Below are positions 19,640 through 30,072 of a stretch of DNA of 64,000 nucleotides, piece after piece. The stretch is from Modicisalibacter xianhensis. GTDB lineage: Bacteria; Pseudomonadota; Gammaproteobacteria; Pseudomonadales; Halomonadaceae. Within the stretch, counting starts at the first letter, position 1; every line of letters starts with the position of its first letter. The position numbers and the translations under genes were made by a program. The stretch lies in NCBI RefSeq assembly GCF_900113605.1, contig NZ_FOPY01000001.1:255669-319668 (forward strand), read 5' to 3'. A model generated the notes under the pieces. That model ran no database searches. It was not told the origin of the DNA and saw only the letters and a program-made list of their open reading frames with translations.

Positions 19640-22426
19640 ATGACAGATCCGACGCTACGGAACGTGACTCGTTCGGCAGGATCCGCAAGATGGCTTGCTA
19701 CCGCAACTGCCGCACTTTGGCTGGGCGGTTGCGCAACAGGCGGTGGCGGCATGCAGACCAGCGGGCTGCCCGAGCCCGCCGTCGATTCACAGTACAGTGA
19801 CTGGTTCGACGGCGGTGCACCAGCCGATATGGATTCCATGGACTGGGGGCGTGTCGACATGGCCAGCCAGGCCGTGGAGAGCGGCAACACCAGCGATGGT
19901 ATCGCTCAGTTGCGGGCCTTGGCACGACAGGGTTATCCACCAGCCTATTACGAGTTGGGCAAGGTCTACGCCCAAGGGCTGGGCGTGGCTCGCGACCCTG
20001 CCAAAGCCGCTGAGTACTATGGCGAAGCCATTCGGACCCCTACCTCAATTCAAGGCTATGCCTCGTTGAACCTGGCCCGGCTCTACCTGGCTGGTGACGG
20101 TGTCCAGCGCAACGAGACACTTGCCTATCGCCTGGTCAAGCAAGCCGTGGAGGCCGGTACCGGCGGAAGCGCCGAGGACATGATGGGCGATATGCTGGCC
20201 CAGGGCCAGGGAGTGCCTGCCGATCCCCGCATGGCGATCAAGTTCTACGAGAGTGCCGCCAAGCAGAATCATGAAGGGGCGCTGCGCGCCCTGGCCGAAG
20301 CCTACAGTGAAAATGGCTGGTATCAGCAGAATCTGAGTCAGTCACGTGCCTATGCCCGCCGCTACGCCGATATTCTCGAGAAAAAGGCTAACGCCGGCGA
20401 TGTCGGCGCCATGGTCAACCTGGCCTCGCTATATTCGCAGAATGGCCTGCTGGAGCCTGATCCCGACAAGCGGCGTCAATGGCTGATGCGGGCCGCCGAT
20501 TCCGGCAACCCCGAAGCCTTGGCGGAGACCGGCGAAATGCTGCTGGCCTCGGGAGACACCCAGCGCGGCATGGATCTGCTGCGACAGGCCGCGGAGGCAG
20601 GCGACGTCGAAGCCATGGAACATCTCGGCAATGCCCTGCTTGGCGAGAACGGGGTCACTCCCAACCCGACGCAGGCTGAGCATTGGCTAAGCATGGCTGC
20701 GGACCAAGGGTCCACCTATGCCCAAGTTGTGCTGGGTCGTGCCTATCTCGAAGGCAATGTGCTACCGGCGCAACCCAACCGGGGAATCGACCTGCTCGAA
20801 CAGGCCGCCCGGGAAAACGATCCTCTGGCATTGGCTGTCCTGGGGGGAGTTTACCTCGACCCCGAAAATGGTCCGACCCAGCCCCAGCGTGCCATCGAGT
20901 ACTTGCAGCGGGGTCATGAAGCAGGCAGCAGCTATGCCACGGCCCAGCTCGGCGAAGCGTACCTGGAAGGCAACGGAGTTGCGCCGGACGGCGTGCGCGC
21001 CGTGCAACTGCTCAAGGAAGCCGCTGCCGAGGGGCAGGTTTTCGCATCTCGCCTGCTCGGCGAAGCGTACCTGGAAGGCGAGGTACTCAACAGCGACCCC
21101 GTCAAGGCGGAACAACTCCTGAAGCAGGCCGCCGAGGCCGGTGATACCACTGCCATGACCAAGCTGGGCGTGGCCTACCTCGACGGCCCGCTACAGGAGA
21201 CCGAGCCCGGCCAGGCCGTGCGCCTGCTCGAAACCGCCGCCGAAGGCGGCGATGCCTATGCGATGGTCGAGCTGGGCCGTGCCTACCGCGAAGGCAATCT
21301 GGTCAATCAGGACCTGGCGCAATCCGAGTACTGGCTCAAGCGAGCGCAACAGGCCGGACACGACTCCGCCACCGACGCGCTCTCTCGCACCTACCGTGCC
21401 CGCGGCGAGCGCGGCGACATCGATGCACTCAAGCGTGCCGCGGAACTTGGCGACCCCTCGGCAATGGCCGACCTGGGACGCGCCTACCTCAACGGCTCCG
21501 GCGTGAGCCCGAACTACCGAGAGGCACGTCTCTGGCTCGAACGCGCCTATGACGAAGGACATGCGGGCGCCGCGGCCAGCTTGGGCAACATGTATCTTGA
21601 AGGCAAGGGCGTCAAGCAGAACGCCACGCATGGGATCAATTACCTGAAGAGCGCCGTGGCCCGAGGCAATGCCGGTGCGCGTCGCGATCTCGGGCGCATC
21701 CTTCTCGAAGGGAGGCTAGTGCCTGCGGAGCCCCAGCGCGGCCTAGAGCTGCTGCGTCAAGCGGCAACCAGTGGTGACGATGCAGCAAGCCTGACACTCG
21801 GCGAAGCCTATCTGGAAGGCCATAACGTCGAGCAGGATATCGACACGGCCGTACGCTACCTGACCCAGGCAGCCGAGCGGGGCAACCCCCATGCGGCACA
21901 GGCGCTGGGCGAGGCCTACCTGAAAGGCGATGTCGTCGAGCAGGATGCCGAACTTGCCAAGAAGTGGCTGACTCGCTCTGCCAATGCCGGCGTCGCCTGG
22001 TCCCAGTCTATCCTCGGACGCGCACTGCTCTACGGTACGGCCGGTATCGAGAAGGATGTCGAACGCGGTCGACAGTTGATGACCCAAGCGGCCGAATCCG
22101 GACACCCCGGTGCCCAGGCCTCGCTGGGCCGTGAGTACCTGGCTGGTGAGGTGCTCGACGTGGACACCAACCGTGGTGCGGAGTGGCTGTACAAGGCAGC
22201 CAGCCAGGGCCATTCGACTGCCCGCCTGGCACTGGCCAAGGCTTACCTTTGGGCCAACGGCCTGGAAGGCGCCAACCAGCAGCAGGCCCTTCTCTGGCTG
22301 GACAAGGTGATCGATGGTGATAGCCAGATTGCGCTGCAGACCATGCGCGACCTGCTGGAAGACGAAAAAGCTGTCGAGGCCATCCAGCGTGCCGCCGCCG
22401 ACGAGAGCGAAGTGACGGAAAGCTGA
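19640..22426 (+). CDS. Large Sel1-repeat lipoprotein, AlgK-like (copy 2)
   Basis: 928 residues, lipobox ending at Cys31 (LWLGGC) followed by a glycine-rich linker and then more than twenty Sel1 repeats. It shares the DWFDGGAPADMDSMDWGR block and the C-terminal repeat LALAKAYLWANGLE with copy 1, from which it differs mainly by extra repeats. The ATG at 19640 has AGGAG (19626-19630) at 9 nt. A longer frame beginning inside the previous gene would push the lipoprotein signal inward and is not preferred. It is the last gene before a strong terminator. Probable role: periplasmic scaffold for polymer export. Confidence 0.8.
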   Translation: MTDPTLRNVTRSAGSARWLATATAALWLGGCATGGGGMQTSGLPEPAVDSQYSDWFDGGAPADMDSMDWGRVDMASQAVESGNTSDGIAQLRALARQGYPPAYYELGKVYAQGLGVARDPAKAAEYYGEAIRTPTSIQGYASLNLARLYLAGDGVQRNETLAYRLVKQAVEAGTGGSAEDMMGDMLAQGQGVPADPRMAIKFYESAAKQNHEGALRALAEAYSENGWYQQNLSQSRAYARRYADILEKKANAGDVGAMVNLASLYSQNGLLEPDPDKRRQWLMRAADSGNPEALAETGEMLLASGDTQRGMDLLRQAAEAGDVEAMEHLGNALLGENGVTPNPTQAEHWLSMAADQGSTYAQVVLGRAYLEGNVLPAQPNRGIDLLEQAARENDPLALAVLGGVYLDPENGPTQPQRAIEYLQRGHEAGSSYATAQLGEAYLEGNGVAPDGVRAVQLLKEAAAEGQVFASRLLGEAYLEGEVLNSDPVKAEQLLKQAAEAGDTTAMTKLGVAYLDGPLQETEPGQAVRLLETAAEGGDAYAMVELGRAYREGNLVNQDLAQSEYWLKRAQQAGHDSATDALSRTYRARGERGDIDALKRAAELGDPSAMADLGRAYLNGSGVSPNYREARLWLERAYDEGHAGAAASLGNMYLEGKGVKQNATHGINYLKSAVARGNAGARRDLGRILLEGRLVPAEPQRGLELLRQAATSGDDAASLTLGEAYLEGHNVEQDIDTAVRYLTQAAERGNPHAAQALGEAYLKGDVVEQDAELAKKWLTRSANAGVAWSQSILGRALLYGTAGIEKDVERGRQLMTQAAESGHPGAQASLGREYLAGEVLDVDTNRGAEWLYKAASQGHSTARLALAKAYLWANGLEGANQQQALLWLDKVIDGDSQIALQTMRDLLEDEKAVEAIQRAAADESEVTES

Positions 22427-22457
22427 CCAGGGTCAGCGTCATTCATTCCACGCAAAA

Positions 22458-22486
22458 AATAGCCGGCGCCAAAAGCGCCGGCTATT
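22458..22486. terminator. Bidirectional Rho-independent terminator
   Basis: AATAGCCGGCGC (22458-22469) and GCGCCGGCTATT (22475-22486) form a perfect 12-bp stem with a 5-nt loop. On the minus strand it is followed by a run of T (complement of the A tract 22454-22459), ideal for purA. On the plus strand it closes the polysaccharide locus. It sits exactly between the convergent genes. Confidence 0.9.
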
Positions 22487-22517
22487 CATTCCAAGCTTCC
22501 CTTCAAAGAGAAGTTAG

Positions 22518-23870
<1,353 letters not shown>

Positions 23871-23885
23871 TCAACGCCCACCATG

Positions 23886-25082
23886 TCATGTCAGTGGTGA
23901 AACCTGCCAGTCGTCGCCCAGGCGCACGAGCTGGCGATTGCAGCGGTGCTCGGCGGGACCGGTCTGCTGGTCGGGCAGCGCCTGTACCACCCGCTCCCCG
24001 GCATTGCGAAGGTGCGCGATGGCCGCGTTGAGCTGCTGCGCCTCGGTTTCCGAGGTTGCCATTGTCGGCGCCCAGATACCATCGGCCTGCGGCGCCTGCT
24101 CGACCAGGGTGGCCAGCAGCTTGAGATCCATCGAGAAGCCGGTCGCCGGTCGGGCACGGCCGAAGGCGCGGCCAGTATCGTCATAGCGCCCCCCCTTGGC
24201 CAGCGCCTGGCCATACCCCGGCACGTACGCCGCGAACATCATGCCCGTGTGGTACTGGTAGCCCCGCAGGTCGGCGAGGTCGATGTACAGCGTGACGTCG
24301 GGATAGTCCCGCTTGACGCCTTGGCACAGGGACTGCAGCTGGTCAAGCGCCTCGACCACTTCTGCCGGAGCATCGACCAATGCACCACGCGCCGCCTCGA
24401 TAGTTTCCTCGCCACCATGCAGATTCACCAAGGCGGAAAACATCTCGGCCAGCCCCGCGTCGGCGACATGCATTGCCACCAACGTCCTGACCTCGCTGGG
24501 TGACTTGCGCTCGATGGCCTCGAACAACGCGCGCCGGGCATCCTCCTGCAGATTAGCAAGCTGGACGAGGGCACGATAGATTCCGATGTGGCCGAGTGCC
24601 AGGTGGATCTCCGAGGCGCCGGCCGTGGTCAAGCTGGACAGGGCCAGACGCAGGATTTCCAGATCGGCCTCGAGGCCGGCATGGCCGAATAGCTCGACAC
24701 CGACCTGGACAGGGCTGCGCCCACCCTGATGCTGGTCGGCCTTGGCCCGCAAGACGTGGCTGCAGTAACAAAGCCGCGCTGGCCCCTGACGCTTCAGGGA
24801 ATGCGCGTCCATGCGGGCCACTTGCGGCGTCACGTCGGCACTGGCGCCCATCAGGCGTCCGGTCAGTTGGTCGGTGAGCTTGAAGGTCTGGAGATCGAGG
24901 TCGGTTCCTGTCCCGGTCAGCAAGGAATCCAGAAACTCCACCGGCGGCGGCATTACCAGGTCGTAACCCCAGCGATAATAGAGATCGAGCAGCGCCCGAC
25001 GCAGCGTCTCCATTCGGGTCGCCTGCGGAGGAAGCACCTCGTCCATGCCGTCGGGAAGCAGCCAGCGGTCAGCGATGGTCAT
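23886..25082 (-). CDS. hisZ: ATP phosphoribosyltransferase regulatory subunit HisZ
   Basis: 398 residues resembling a histidyl-tRNA synthetase core without the anticodon-binding domain. It activates the short form of HisG in the first step of histidine synthesis. Visible are LLPDGMDEVLPPQATRMETLRR, DLVMPPPVEFLDSLLTG, LTDQLTGRLMGASADVTPQVARMDA, RLCYCSHVLR and GGRYDDTGRAFGRARPATGFSMDL. The position between hflC and purA is usual for pseudomonad- and Halomonas-type genomes. Short HisG should be encoded elsewhere. Confidence 0.93.
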   Translation of the reverse strand: MTIADRWLLPDGMDEVLPPQATRMETLRRALLDLYYRWGYDLVMPPPVEFLDSLLTGTGTDLDLQTFKLTDQLTGRLMGASADVTPQVARMDAHSLKRQGPARLCYCSHVLRAKADQHQGGRSPVQVGVELFGHAGLEADLEILRLALSSLTTAGASEIHLALGHIGIYRALVQLANLQEDARRALFEAIERKSPSEVRTLVAMHVADAGLAEMFSALVNLHGGEETIEAARGALVDAPAEVVEALDQLQSLCQGVKRDYPDVTLYIDLADLRGYQYHTGMMFAAYVPGYGQALAKGGRYDDTGRAFGRARPATGFSMDLKLLATLVEQAPQADGIWAPTMATSETEAQQLNAAIAHLRNAGERVVQALPDQQTGPAEHRCNRQLVRLGDDWQVSPLT

Positions 25083-25119
25083 TTACCCTGTCCTGCCAGA
25101 AATGAATGGCGCACAAAAA

Positions 25120-25138
25120 AACCGGGCCACGCCCGGTT
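25120..25138 (-). terminator. Rho-independent terminator between hflC and hisZ
   Basis: AACCGGGC and GCCCGGTT (8-bp perfect stem, 3-nt loop). Read on the minus strand it is followed by a run of about seven T (25115-25121). It ends the hflX-hflK-hflC transcript before hisZ, about 30 bp ahead of the hisZ start. Confidence 0.8.
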
Positions 25139-25157
25139 GAAGGATTCTACCACGTTT

Positions 25158-25182
25158 GCTCTCCGGGTGTACCCCGGAGAGC
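25158..25182 (-). other. Second hairpin just downstream of hflC
   Basis: GCTCTCCGGG (25158-25167) and CCCGGAGAGC (25173-25182) pair over 10 bp with a 5-nt loop, 6 bp after the hflC stop. There is no T tract, so it may protect the hflC mRNA end or act with the terminator 20 bp further on. Confidence 0.55.
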
Positions 25183-25188
25183 CTTTCG

Positions 25189-26085
25189 TCATTGGCCTGA
25201 GTTCTGGCCCTGTTCCGGGCGAGCGCTTTCGAGATAGCGGAAGAAGTCGCTGTCCGGCGCCAGGACAAGCATGTCATCTTTTCCATCGAAGCTGTCGCGG
25301 TAGGCGTTCAGGCTGCGGTAGAAGCGGAAGAACTCGGCATCCTGTTCATAGGACTGGGAGTAGAGCGCCGCCGCTTCGGCATCGCCCTGACCGCGCAGGG
25401 TCTCGGCACGCGCCTGGGCTTCGGCAATCAACACCTGACGACGCCGATCGGCGTTGGCACGAATCTTCTCGGCCTGCTCCTGGCCTTGAGCGCGATACTC
25501 GCGGGCCTCGCGCTGGCGCTCGGTACGCATTCGGTCGTAAACCGCCTGGGTCACCTGGTCCGGCAGATCGATGCGCTTGATGCGAATATCAATGATGGCA
25601 ACACCCAACTCCTCGCGCAGCAGCTCGTTGAGTTGCTCGGTGGGTTCCGCCATCAGCGCGTCACGCTTCTCGGCGATGATTTCCTGTAGTTCGAGGCGAC
25701 CGAACTGGTTACGCAGGCTCTCATCCACACGAGGCATAATCAGCCGCTCGGCGGTCTGCTCGTTACCCGTGGTTGCCTCGTAGTAACGGGTCGGGTTGAC
25801 GACCTTCCACATCACGAACGAATCGACAATCACCGCTTTCTGTTCTTCGGTCAGGTAGCGGCTGGTGTCGGTGTCCAGTGTGAGCACACGTGTGTCGAAG
25901 GTCCGCACGGTCTGGATGAACGGAATCTTGAAGTGCAGGCCAGGCTGGATGTTCTCCTCGATGATTTCACCGAAGCGCAGCTTCACGGCACGCTCCGTCT
26001 CGTCGACGATGTACAGGCTGCTGCTGCCGACCCAGGCGACTACCGCAAGGCCGGCGACGATGACCAGTGAACGATTGTTGATCAT
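25189..26085 (-). CDS. hflC: HflC, FtsH protease modulator
   Basis: A 298-residue SPFH/prohibitin-domain membrane protein with an N-terminal anchor (about residues 5-24) and the SPFH segment ETERAVKLRFGEI. The later helical part contains REAREYRAQGQEQAEKIRANADRR and AEAQARAETLRGQGDAEA. With HflK it forms the large periplasm-facing cage that surrounds and tempers the FtsH protease. Its ATG overlaps the hflK stop by 4 nt (ATGA at 26082-26085). Confidence 0.96.
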   Translation of the reverse strand: MINNRSLVIVAGLAVVAWVGSSSLYIVDETERAVKLRFGEIIEENIQPGLHFKIPFIQTVRTFDTRVLTLDTDTSRYLTEEQKAVIVDSFVMWKVVNPTRYYEATTGNEQTAERLIMPRVDESLRNQFGRLELQEIIAEKRDALMAEPTEQLNELLREELGVAIIDIRIKRIDLPDQVTQAVYDRMRTERQREAREYRAQGQEQAEKIRANADRRRQVLIAEAQARAETLRGQGDAEAAALYSQSYEQDAEFFRFYRSLNAYRDSFDGKDDMLVLAPDSDFFRYLESARPEQGQNSGQ

Positions 26086-27314
26086 TGACGGCCCTCCCTG
26101 CGGATACCACTGCTGCTCTGCTGCTGGCTATTGCTGCTGTTACTCAAGCGTTCGAGGATGCGCGGATCCATGCCCGCCTGGCTCTGGGACTGACCGTCGT
26201 TGCCGTCATCCGCTTCCGGGCTGCCCTGGCGCAATCCCATCTGCTCCAGTGGCAACACCATCAGCGGGCTATTTGCACCGGTATCGATCAGCACCTTGCT
26301 GGTATTGCCATACACGTCGGACAGCGCCTCGATATACATACGATCACGCATGATCTGCGGCGAGTTCTTATACTCGGACAGCAGGGAGTTGAAGCGGTTG
26401 GTATTACCCTGTGCCTCGGCAACCACCGATTCACGATAGCCCTGTGACTGTTCGATCATGCGCTGGGCTTCACCTTGAGCGACCGGGATGATGGCATTGG
26501 CGTAACCAATGGCTTCGTTGATGGAACGCTGACGATCCTCACGAGCCTTGATGACATCGTCGAACGCTTCCTGAACCGCATCCGGTGCCGAGGTAGACTC
26601 GACGTTCACGGCCTGGATCGTCACACCGGCCCCATAGGTATTTAGGTAGGACTGCAGGCGTGTCGACACGGTATCGGCCAGCAATTCACGACCCGATGTC
26701 AGGATCTGCTGCATCTCGGTCCCTCCGACCACATGACGCAGCGCCGAGTCCAAGGCATTCTCGATGCTGAGTTCCGGGTTACGCACGTTGAGGACATACT
26801 CGCCCGGATCGGTCACCCGGTACTGCACCGACATGTCGACCTCGACGATGTTCTCGTCCTGGGTCAGCATCGACTTGGACTGCTCAATGGAGCGTACGCG
26901 CGTGACATTGACCATGCGCACGTCATCGATAAACGGCGGATTCCAGTGCAGACCGGGGCTCACCACGTTCTGCAGCTTGCCAAAGCGCAACACGACGCCA
27001 CGCTCGGACTGGTCGACCAGGTAGAAACCGGACGCCGCCCAGATTGCCAGAGCGATGATGACCAGCAACGCAGGCAACGTGAAGGTATTGCGCTTGCCGC
27101 TACCGCCCCCGGTGCCGCCACTGCCGCCACGCTTGCCGCGACCGCCACCGAGCATATTGTTGAGCTTGTCCTGAAATTTCTTCAGAGCTTCATCGAGATC
27201 GGGCGGGCCCTGGTTGTTACCACCGCCACCGCCATTGCCGCCGCCACCGCGACGGCCACCACCACTCCAAGGGTCGTGCTGGTTGCCACCACCACCAGGC
27301 TCGTTCCAAGCCAT
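26082..27314 (-). CDS. hflK: HflK, FtsH protease modulator
   Basis: 410 residues. The cytoplasmic N-terminus is very Gly-rich (about residues 6-75, several G runs), followed by a membrane span (about 77-97), the SPFH domain starting FYLVDQSERGVVLRFGK, and a helical region with AQGEAQRMIEQSQGYRESVVAEAQG. The C-terminal tail is Ser/Gln-rich. It partners with HflC, to which it is translationally coupled. The low-complexity N-terminus is normal for HflK. Confidence 0.96.
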   Translation of the reverse strand: MAWNEPGGGGNQHDPWSGGGRRGGGGNGGGGGNNQGPPDLDEALKKFQDKLNNMLGGGRGKRGGSGGTGGGSGKRNTFTLPALLVIIALAIWAASGFYLVDQSERGVVLRFGKLQNVVSPGLHWNPPFIDDVRMVNVTRVRSIEQSKSMLTQDENIVEVDMSVQYRVTDPGEYVLNVRNPELSIENALDSALRHVVGGTEMQQILTSGRELLADTVSTRLQSYLNTYGAGVTIQAVNVESTSAPDAVQEAFDDVIKAREDRQRSINEAIGYANAIIPVAQGEAQRMIEQSQGYRESVVAEAQGNTNRFNSLLSEYKNSPQIMRDRMYIEALSDVYGNTSKVLIDTGANSPLMVLPLEQMGLRQGSPEADDGNDGQSQSQAGMDPRILERLSNSSNSQQQSSSGIRREGRQ

Positions 27315-27394
27315 ACGTCGTCTCCACTCAGCATTGATTGCGACATGCGTTGATCAGGTGTGCACGGCCCATCGACATCACCGGCATCGATCGG

Positions 27395-28726
27395 TCACCG
27401 CCGGGCCTCGTCGGCCCACACCGGCGACGTATCCATGTCTTCCGGTGATAGATAGTCTTCGGCCTTCTCGCCCAGCCGAGCGAGAAGTTGCATGAAATCT
27501 CGCCTCGGCAGGCGTACGCTCAGCAGCGTGTGGCCCTCGTCGTCGAAGGTCTCTTCGCGCACGGCGCCCAACTCATGCAGGCCGGCACGTAGTCTACCCT
27601 GCTTTGGAGCCAGCGTCAGACGGGCCTCGATCACGTTCTCGGCAAGACGCTCGGAGAGCGCCTCGGCCAGCAGGTCGAGCCCTAGCCCCTGCTGGGCCGA
27701 GAGCCAGACGACCTCGGGAACCCCGCTGCCGTCACGCTCGATGCGTGGCGCGCTGTCGAGCAGGTCGATCTTGTTCATGACCCGCAGACAGGGCACCTCA
27801 TCGGCACCGATCTCCCCGAGCACGCCCTCGACCTCGCCGATATTCAGCTCACGGTCGGGATCGGCGGCATCGATGACATGGACCAGCAGCGAGGCCTCGG
27901 CCGCCTCCTGCAGGGTGGCCTGGAAAGCCTCCACCAGCTTGTGCGGTAGGTGACGAATGAAGCCCACCGTATCGGCCAGCACCACGGGGCCGACATCGGC
28001 GATTTCAAGGCGCCGCAACGTGGGGTCGAGTGTCGCGAACAGCTGGTTCGCGGCATATACCTCAGACGACGTCAGGGCGTTGAACAAGGTCGATTTACCG
28101 GCGTTGGTATAGCCGACCAGCGAAACACTGGGAATCTCGGCGCGCGATCTTGCCCGGCGATTCTGCTCGCGCTGGCTGCGCACCTTGTCGAGACGCTTGT
28201 GAATCGCCTTGATGCGTGCCCGCAGCAGTCGGCGGTCGGTCTCGAGCTGGGTTTCCCCGGGCCCACGCAGACCGATGCCGCCCTTCTGGCGCTCGAGGTG
28301 GGTCCAGCCACGTACTAGACGAGTGGACATGTACTCGAGCTGGGCCAATTCGACCTGCAGCTTACCCTCATGGGTACGCGCACGCTGCGCGAAGATATCC
28401 AGAATCAGCCCGGTACGGTCCAGGACACGGCACTTGAGCGATCGCTCCAGATTACGTTCCTGCGACGGGCTGAGCGCATGATTGAAAATGACCAGCTCGG
28501 CATGATGGACGGCCAGCAGCTCGCGCAGCTCCTCCACCTTGCCGCTACCTATGAAGGTACGCGGGTCGGGCTTGCGCCGGCTTCCCTGCAAGAGGGTCGC
28601 CGGCTCAGCCCCTGCGGAGCGCACCAGCTCCAGGAATTCACCCGGATCTTCGCGCTCCTGTTCGTCCTGAAAGTCGACATGGACGAGTACCGCCGTTTCT
28701 CCGGCGTCGGGACGTTCAAAAAACAA
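27395..28726 (-). CDS. hflX: GTPase HflX
   Basis: A 443-residue ribosome-associated GTPase that splits stalled 70S ribosomes under stress. The N-terminal HflX domain (residues 1-190) contains GSGKVEELRELLA and LSPSQERNLE. The G domain has GYTNAGKST, DTVGFIRHLP and NKIDLL. A linker GGIGLRGPGETQLETDRR precedes the G domain, as in E. coli. It follows hfq by 13 bp on the same strand. Confidence 0.96.
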   Translation of the reverse strand: MFFERPDAGETAVLVHVDFQDEQEREDPGEFLELVRSAGAEPATLLQGSRRKPDPRTFIGSGKVEELRELLAVHHAELVIFNHALSPSQERNLERSLKCRVLDRTGLILDIFAQRARTHEGKLQVELAQLEYMSTRLVRGWTHLERQKGGIGLRGPGETQLETDRRLLRARIKAIHKRLDKVRSQREQNRRARSRAEIPSVSLVGYTNAGKSTLFNALTSSEVYAANQLFATLDPTLRRLEIADVGPVVLADTVGFIRHLPHKLVEAFQATLQEAAEASLLVHVIDAADPDRELNIGEVEGVLGEIGADEVPCLRVMNKIDLLDSAPRIERDGSGVPEVVWLSAQQGLGLDLLAEALSERLAENVIEARLTLAPKQGRLRAGLHELGAVREETFDDEGHTLLSVRLPRRDFMQLLARLGEKAEDYLSPEDMDTSPVWADEARR

Positions 28727-28739
28727 TCAAGGCCTCTTA

Positions 28740-28988
28740 TCAGCTTTCCTGTGAAGCTGCATTGGGGTCCTGTGCCGGCAACCGCACGTTACGTGACGGT
28801 ACCACAGTCGAAATGGCATGCTTGTACACCATTTGGCTGACGGTGTTGCGCAACAGGATCACGAACTGGTCGAAGGATTCGATCTGTCCCTGCAGCTTGA
28901 TCCCGTTGACCAGGAAGATGGAAACCGGGATGCGCTCCTTGCGCAGGATGTTCAGATACGGGTCTTGAAGGGACTGCCCTTTGGACAT
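28740..28988 (-). CDS. hfq: RNA chaperone Hfq
   Basis: 82 residues. Sm1 motif from [34 protein letters not shown] and Sm2 with [14 protein letters not shown]. The Q8/D9 and YKHA features of RNA-binding faces are present. The C-terminal tail is short (about 12 residues), as in pseudomonads. It lies between miaA and hflX in the standard gene order. The ATG has GGGAGAG shortly upstream. The 133-bp gap to miaA may hold an hfq promoter, but I cannot define one with confidence. Confidence 0.98.
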   Translation of the reverse strand: MSKGQSLQDPYLNILRKERIPVSIFLVNGIKLQGQIESFDQFVILLRNTVSQMVYKHAISTVVPSRNVRLPAQDPNAASQES

Positions 28989-29121
28989 TTTGCTCTCCCT
29001 AACTGTCTCTTTGATGTTGATGTATTTTTATCGATTCGCCTGAGGCATGTGCCCTTAGGGTCACGTATGCGCAGCGTATCAGCGTACCGCCACACGAAGC
29101 CCTTATCTTACGCTAAGAGCG

Positions 29122-30072
29122 TCAGGGGCGCACGAGATTCAGGACCTTCTCGAGCGGAGCGCGACCCAGTGAATCAACCCAGTGAAGCGCTGGCCAGCTA
29201 CGTAACCAAGTCATCTGACGCTTGGCCAGTTGTCTAGTGGCGACGATTCCCTTGAACTTCAAGGCTTGTTCATCAAAAGCGCCATCGAGATACTGCCACA
29301 CCTGGCGGTAACCCACGCTTTTCATCGATGGCAGTTCCGGGTGCAGGTCGCCCCGCTGCCGGAGTCCGGCGACTTCATCGATAAATCCCGCTTCGATCAT
29401 GCGTGTGAAACGTTGCGCGATGCGCTCGTGCAGCACATGGCGCTCGGCCGGCGCCAGCCCTATGGACATCGTACGCCAAGGGAAGGTTCCCCTGGCCTGC
29501 TCGCGCCACAGTTCACTCATTGGGCGCCCGGTGAGGCGCTGAACCTCCAGGGCACGCATCAACCGCTGCGGGTCATTGGGGTGAATGCGCAAGGCAGACT
29601 CGGGATCGACCCGCTGCAACTCGTCGTGCAGCGCCTGCAACCCTTCACTTCCTGCCCAGGCCTCGAGTTCGGCACGGACGATGGCATCGGACTCGGGCAG
29701 GTTGGCGATACCGCCCACCAGGCTTTTATAGTAAAGCATGGTGCCGCCGACCAGCAGCGGGGTATTGCCACGGGCAGTGATCCGGCGCATTTCTTCGCGC
29801 GCGTCGTCGCGGAACTGGGCCGCCGAATAGGGCTCGACCGGGTCACGGATATCGATCAGGCGATGCGGCGCTTGCGCCAGTTCACTCGGCGACGGCTTGG
29901 CCGTACCGATGTCCATGCCTCGATAGACCATGGCCGAGTCGACACTGATCAGCTCGGCACCAAGCCGCTCGTGCAGCGCCATGGCCAGGTCGGTCTTGCC
30001 TGAGGCGGTCGGCCCCATGAGAAAGATGGCGAGAGGCCGGTCGTCGGTCTGCATTGTCACTCTGTCGTTCAT
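29122..30072 (-). CDS. miaA: tRNA dimethylallyltransferase MiaA
   Basis: 316 residues. It transfers a dimethylallyl group to A37 of tRNAs reading UNN codons. P-loop [11 protein letters not shown], then [50 protein letters not shown] and a C-terminal [12 protein letters not shown]. The start at 30072 (MNDRVTMQ) is chosen because its ATG overlaps the mutL stop as ATGA (30069-30072). A longer frame reading into mutL is unlikely. Confidence 0.96.
   Translation of the reverse strand: MNDRVTMQTDDRPLAIFLMGPTASGKTDLAMALHERLGAELISVDSAMVYRGMDIGTAKPSPSELAQAPHRLIDIRDPVEPYSAAQFRDDAREEMRRITARGNTPLLVGGTMLYYKSLVGGIANLPESDAIVRAELEAWAGSEGLQALHDELQRVDPESALRIHPNDPQRLMRALEVQRLTGRPMSELWREQARGTFPWRTMSIGLAPAERHVLHERIAQRFTRMIEAGFIDEVAGLRQRGDLHPELPSMKSVGYRQVWQYLDGAFDEQALKFKGIVATRQLAKRQMTWLRSWPALHWVDSLGRAPLEKVLNLVRP

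Noticed and set aside
17694-22426. Tandem DNA repeat or CRISPR-like array
   Set aside because: The periodicity is at protein level (Sel1 repeats of about 36 residues) with varied DNA; no identical spacers or short direct repeats.
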